Below, in pieces: positions 5,839-5,839 of a stretch of DNA of 5,839 nucleotides. The notes under the pieces are model-generated. The model was not told the DNA's origin. It saw only the letters and a program-made list of their open reading frames with translations, and searched no databases. A program made the translations under genes and the position numbers. Within the stretch, counting starts at the first letter, position 1. Every line of letters begins with the position of its first letter. This DNA is from an uncultured Pseudomonadaceae bacterium. GTDB taxonomy: Bacteria > Pseudomonadota > Gammaproteobacteria > Pseudomonadales > Pseudomonadaceae. The DNA is taken from NCBI GenBank assembly GCA_947630465.1, contig CANRHT010000276.1, forward strand, positions 1 to 5,839, given 5' to 3'.

Positions 5839-5839
5839 T

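Overview
The DNA is AT-rich (roughly 35% G+C by eye). It has compact A-tract/T-tract terminators and codon use typical of a low-G+C gammaproteobacterium; Acinetobacter is my best guess, judged from overall character rather than a marker gene. The window looks like accessory DNA: an insertion-sequence end on the left, two small genes of unknown function, a gene-poor stretch with terminators and inverted repeats, then a leftward operon of tyrosine recombinases filling most of the right side.

Bases 1-75, read on the minus strand, look like the terminal end of an IS3-family insertion sequence whose first transposase gene would start just off the left edge. The insertion appears to have cut off the 5' end of a membrane-protein gene that now reads to 598. 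A small cytosolic-looking protein gene follows (615-872) and ends in a strong bidirectional terminator (876-908).

Bases 909-1360 hold no convincing large gene. They contain a 10-bp palindrome, a short hairpin, a doubtful 29-codon ORF, a second bidirectional terminator (1128-1158), a 9-bp inverted repeat, and a 14-bp perfect inverted repeat (1286-1334) just past the end of the recombinase operon. That last repeat is the best candidate for an element end, a recombinase site or a transcript 3' end.

The recombinase operon runs right to left. A ~403-409-residue tyrosine recombinase (4576 to about 5784) lies upstream of a 1066-residue one (1361-4561), with a 14-nt gap that carries the second gene's ribosome-binding site. 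The large protein has the complete catalytic set R...K...HxxR...H...Y, flanked by about 430 N-terminal and 260 C-terminal residues of unassigned sequence. The smaller one has Asn in place of the box II His. Its frame contains no ATG, GTG or TTG for about 163 codons after a TAG. Either it starts at a rare codon behind a plausible Shine-Dalgarno, or it is the remnant of an ORF starting at 5838 and broken by an amber codon.

Tandem recombinases of unequal length, one very large, suggest the mobility module of a genomic island, as in multi-recombinase elements such as Tn554-type transposons or the Gamma-Mobile-Trio islands of gammaproteobacteria. The family assignment is inference. If correct, the unknown genes on the left could be cargo or flanking host genes.
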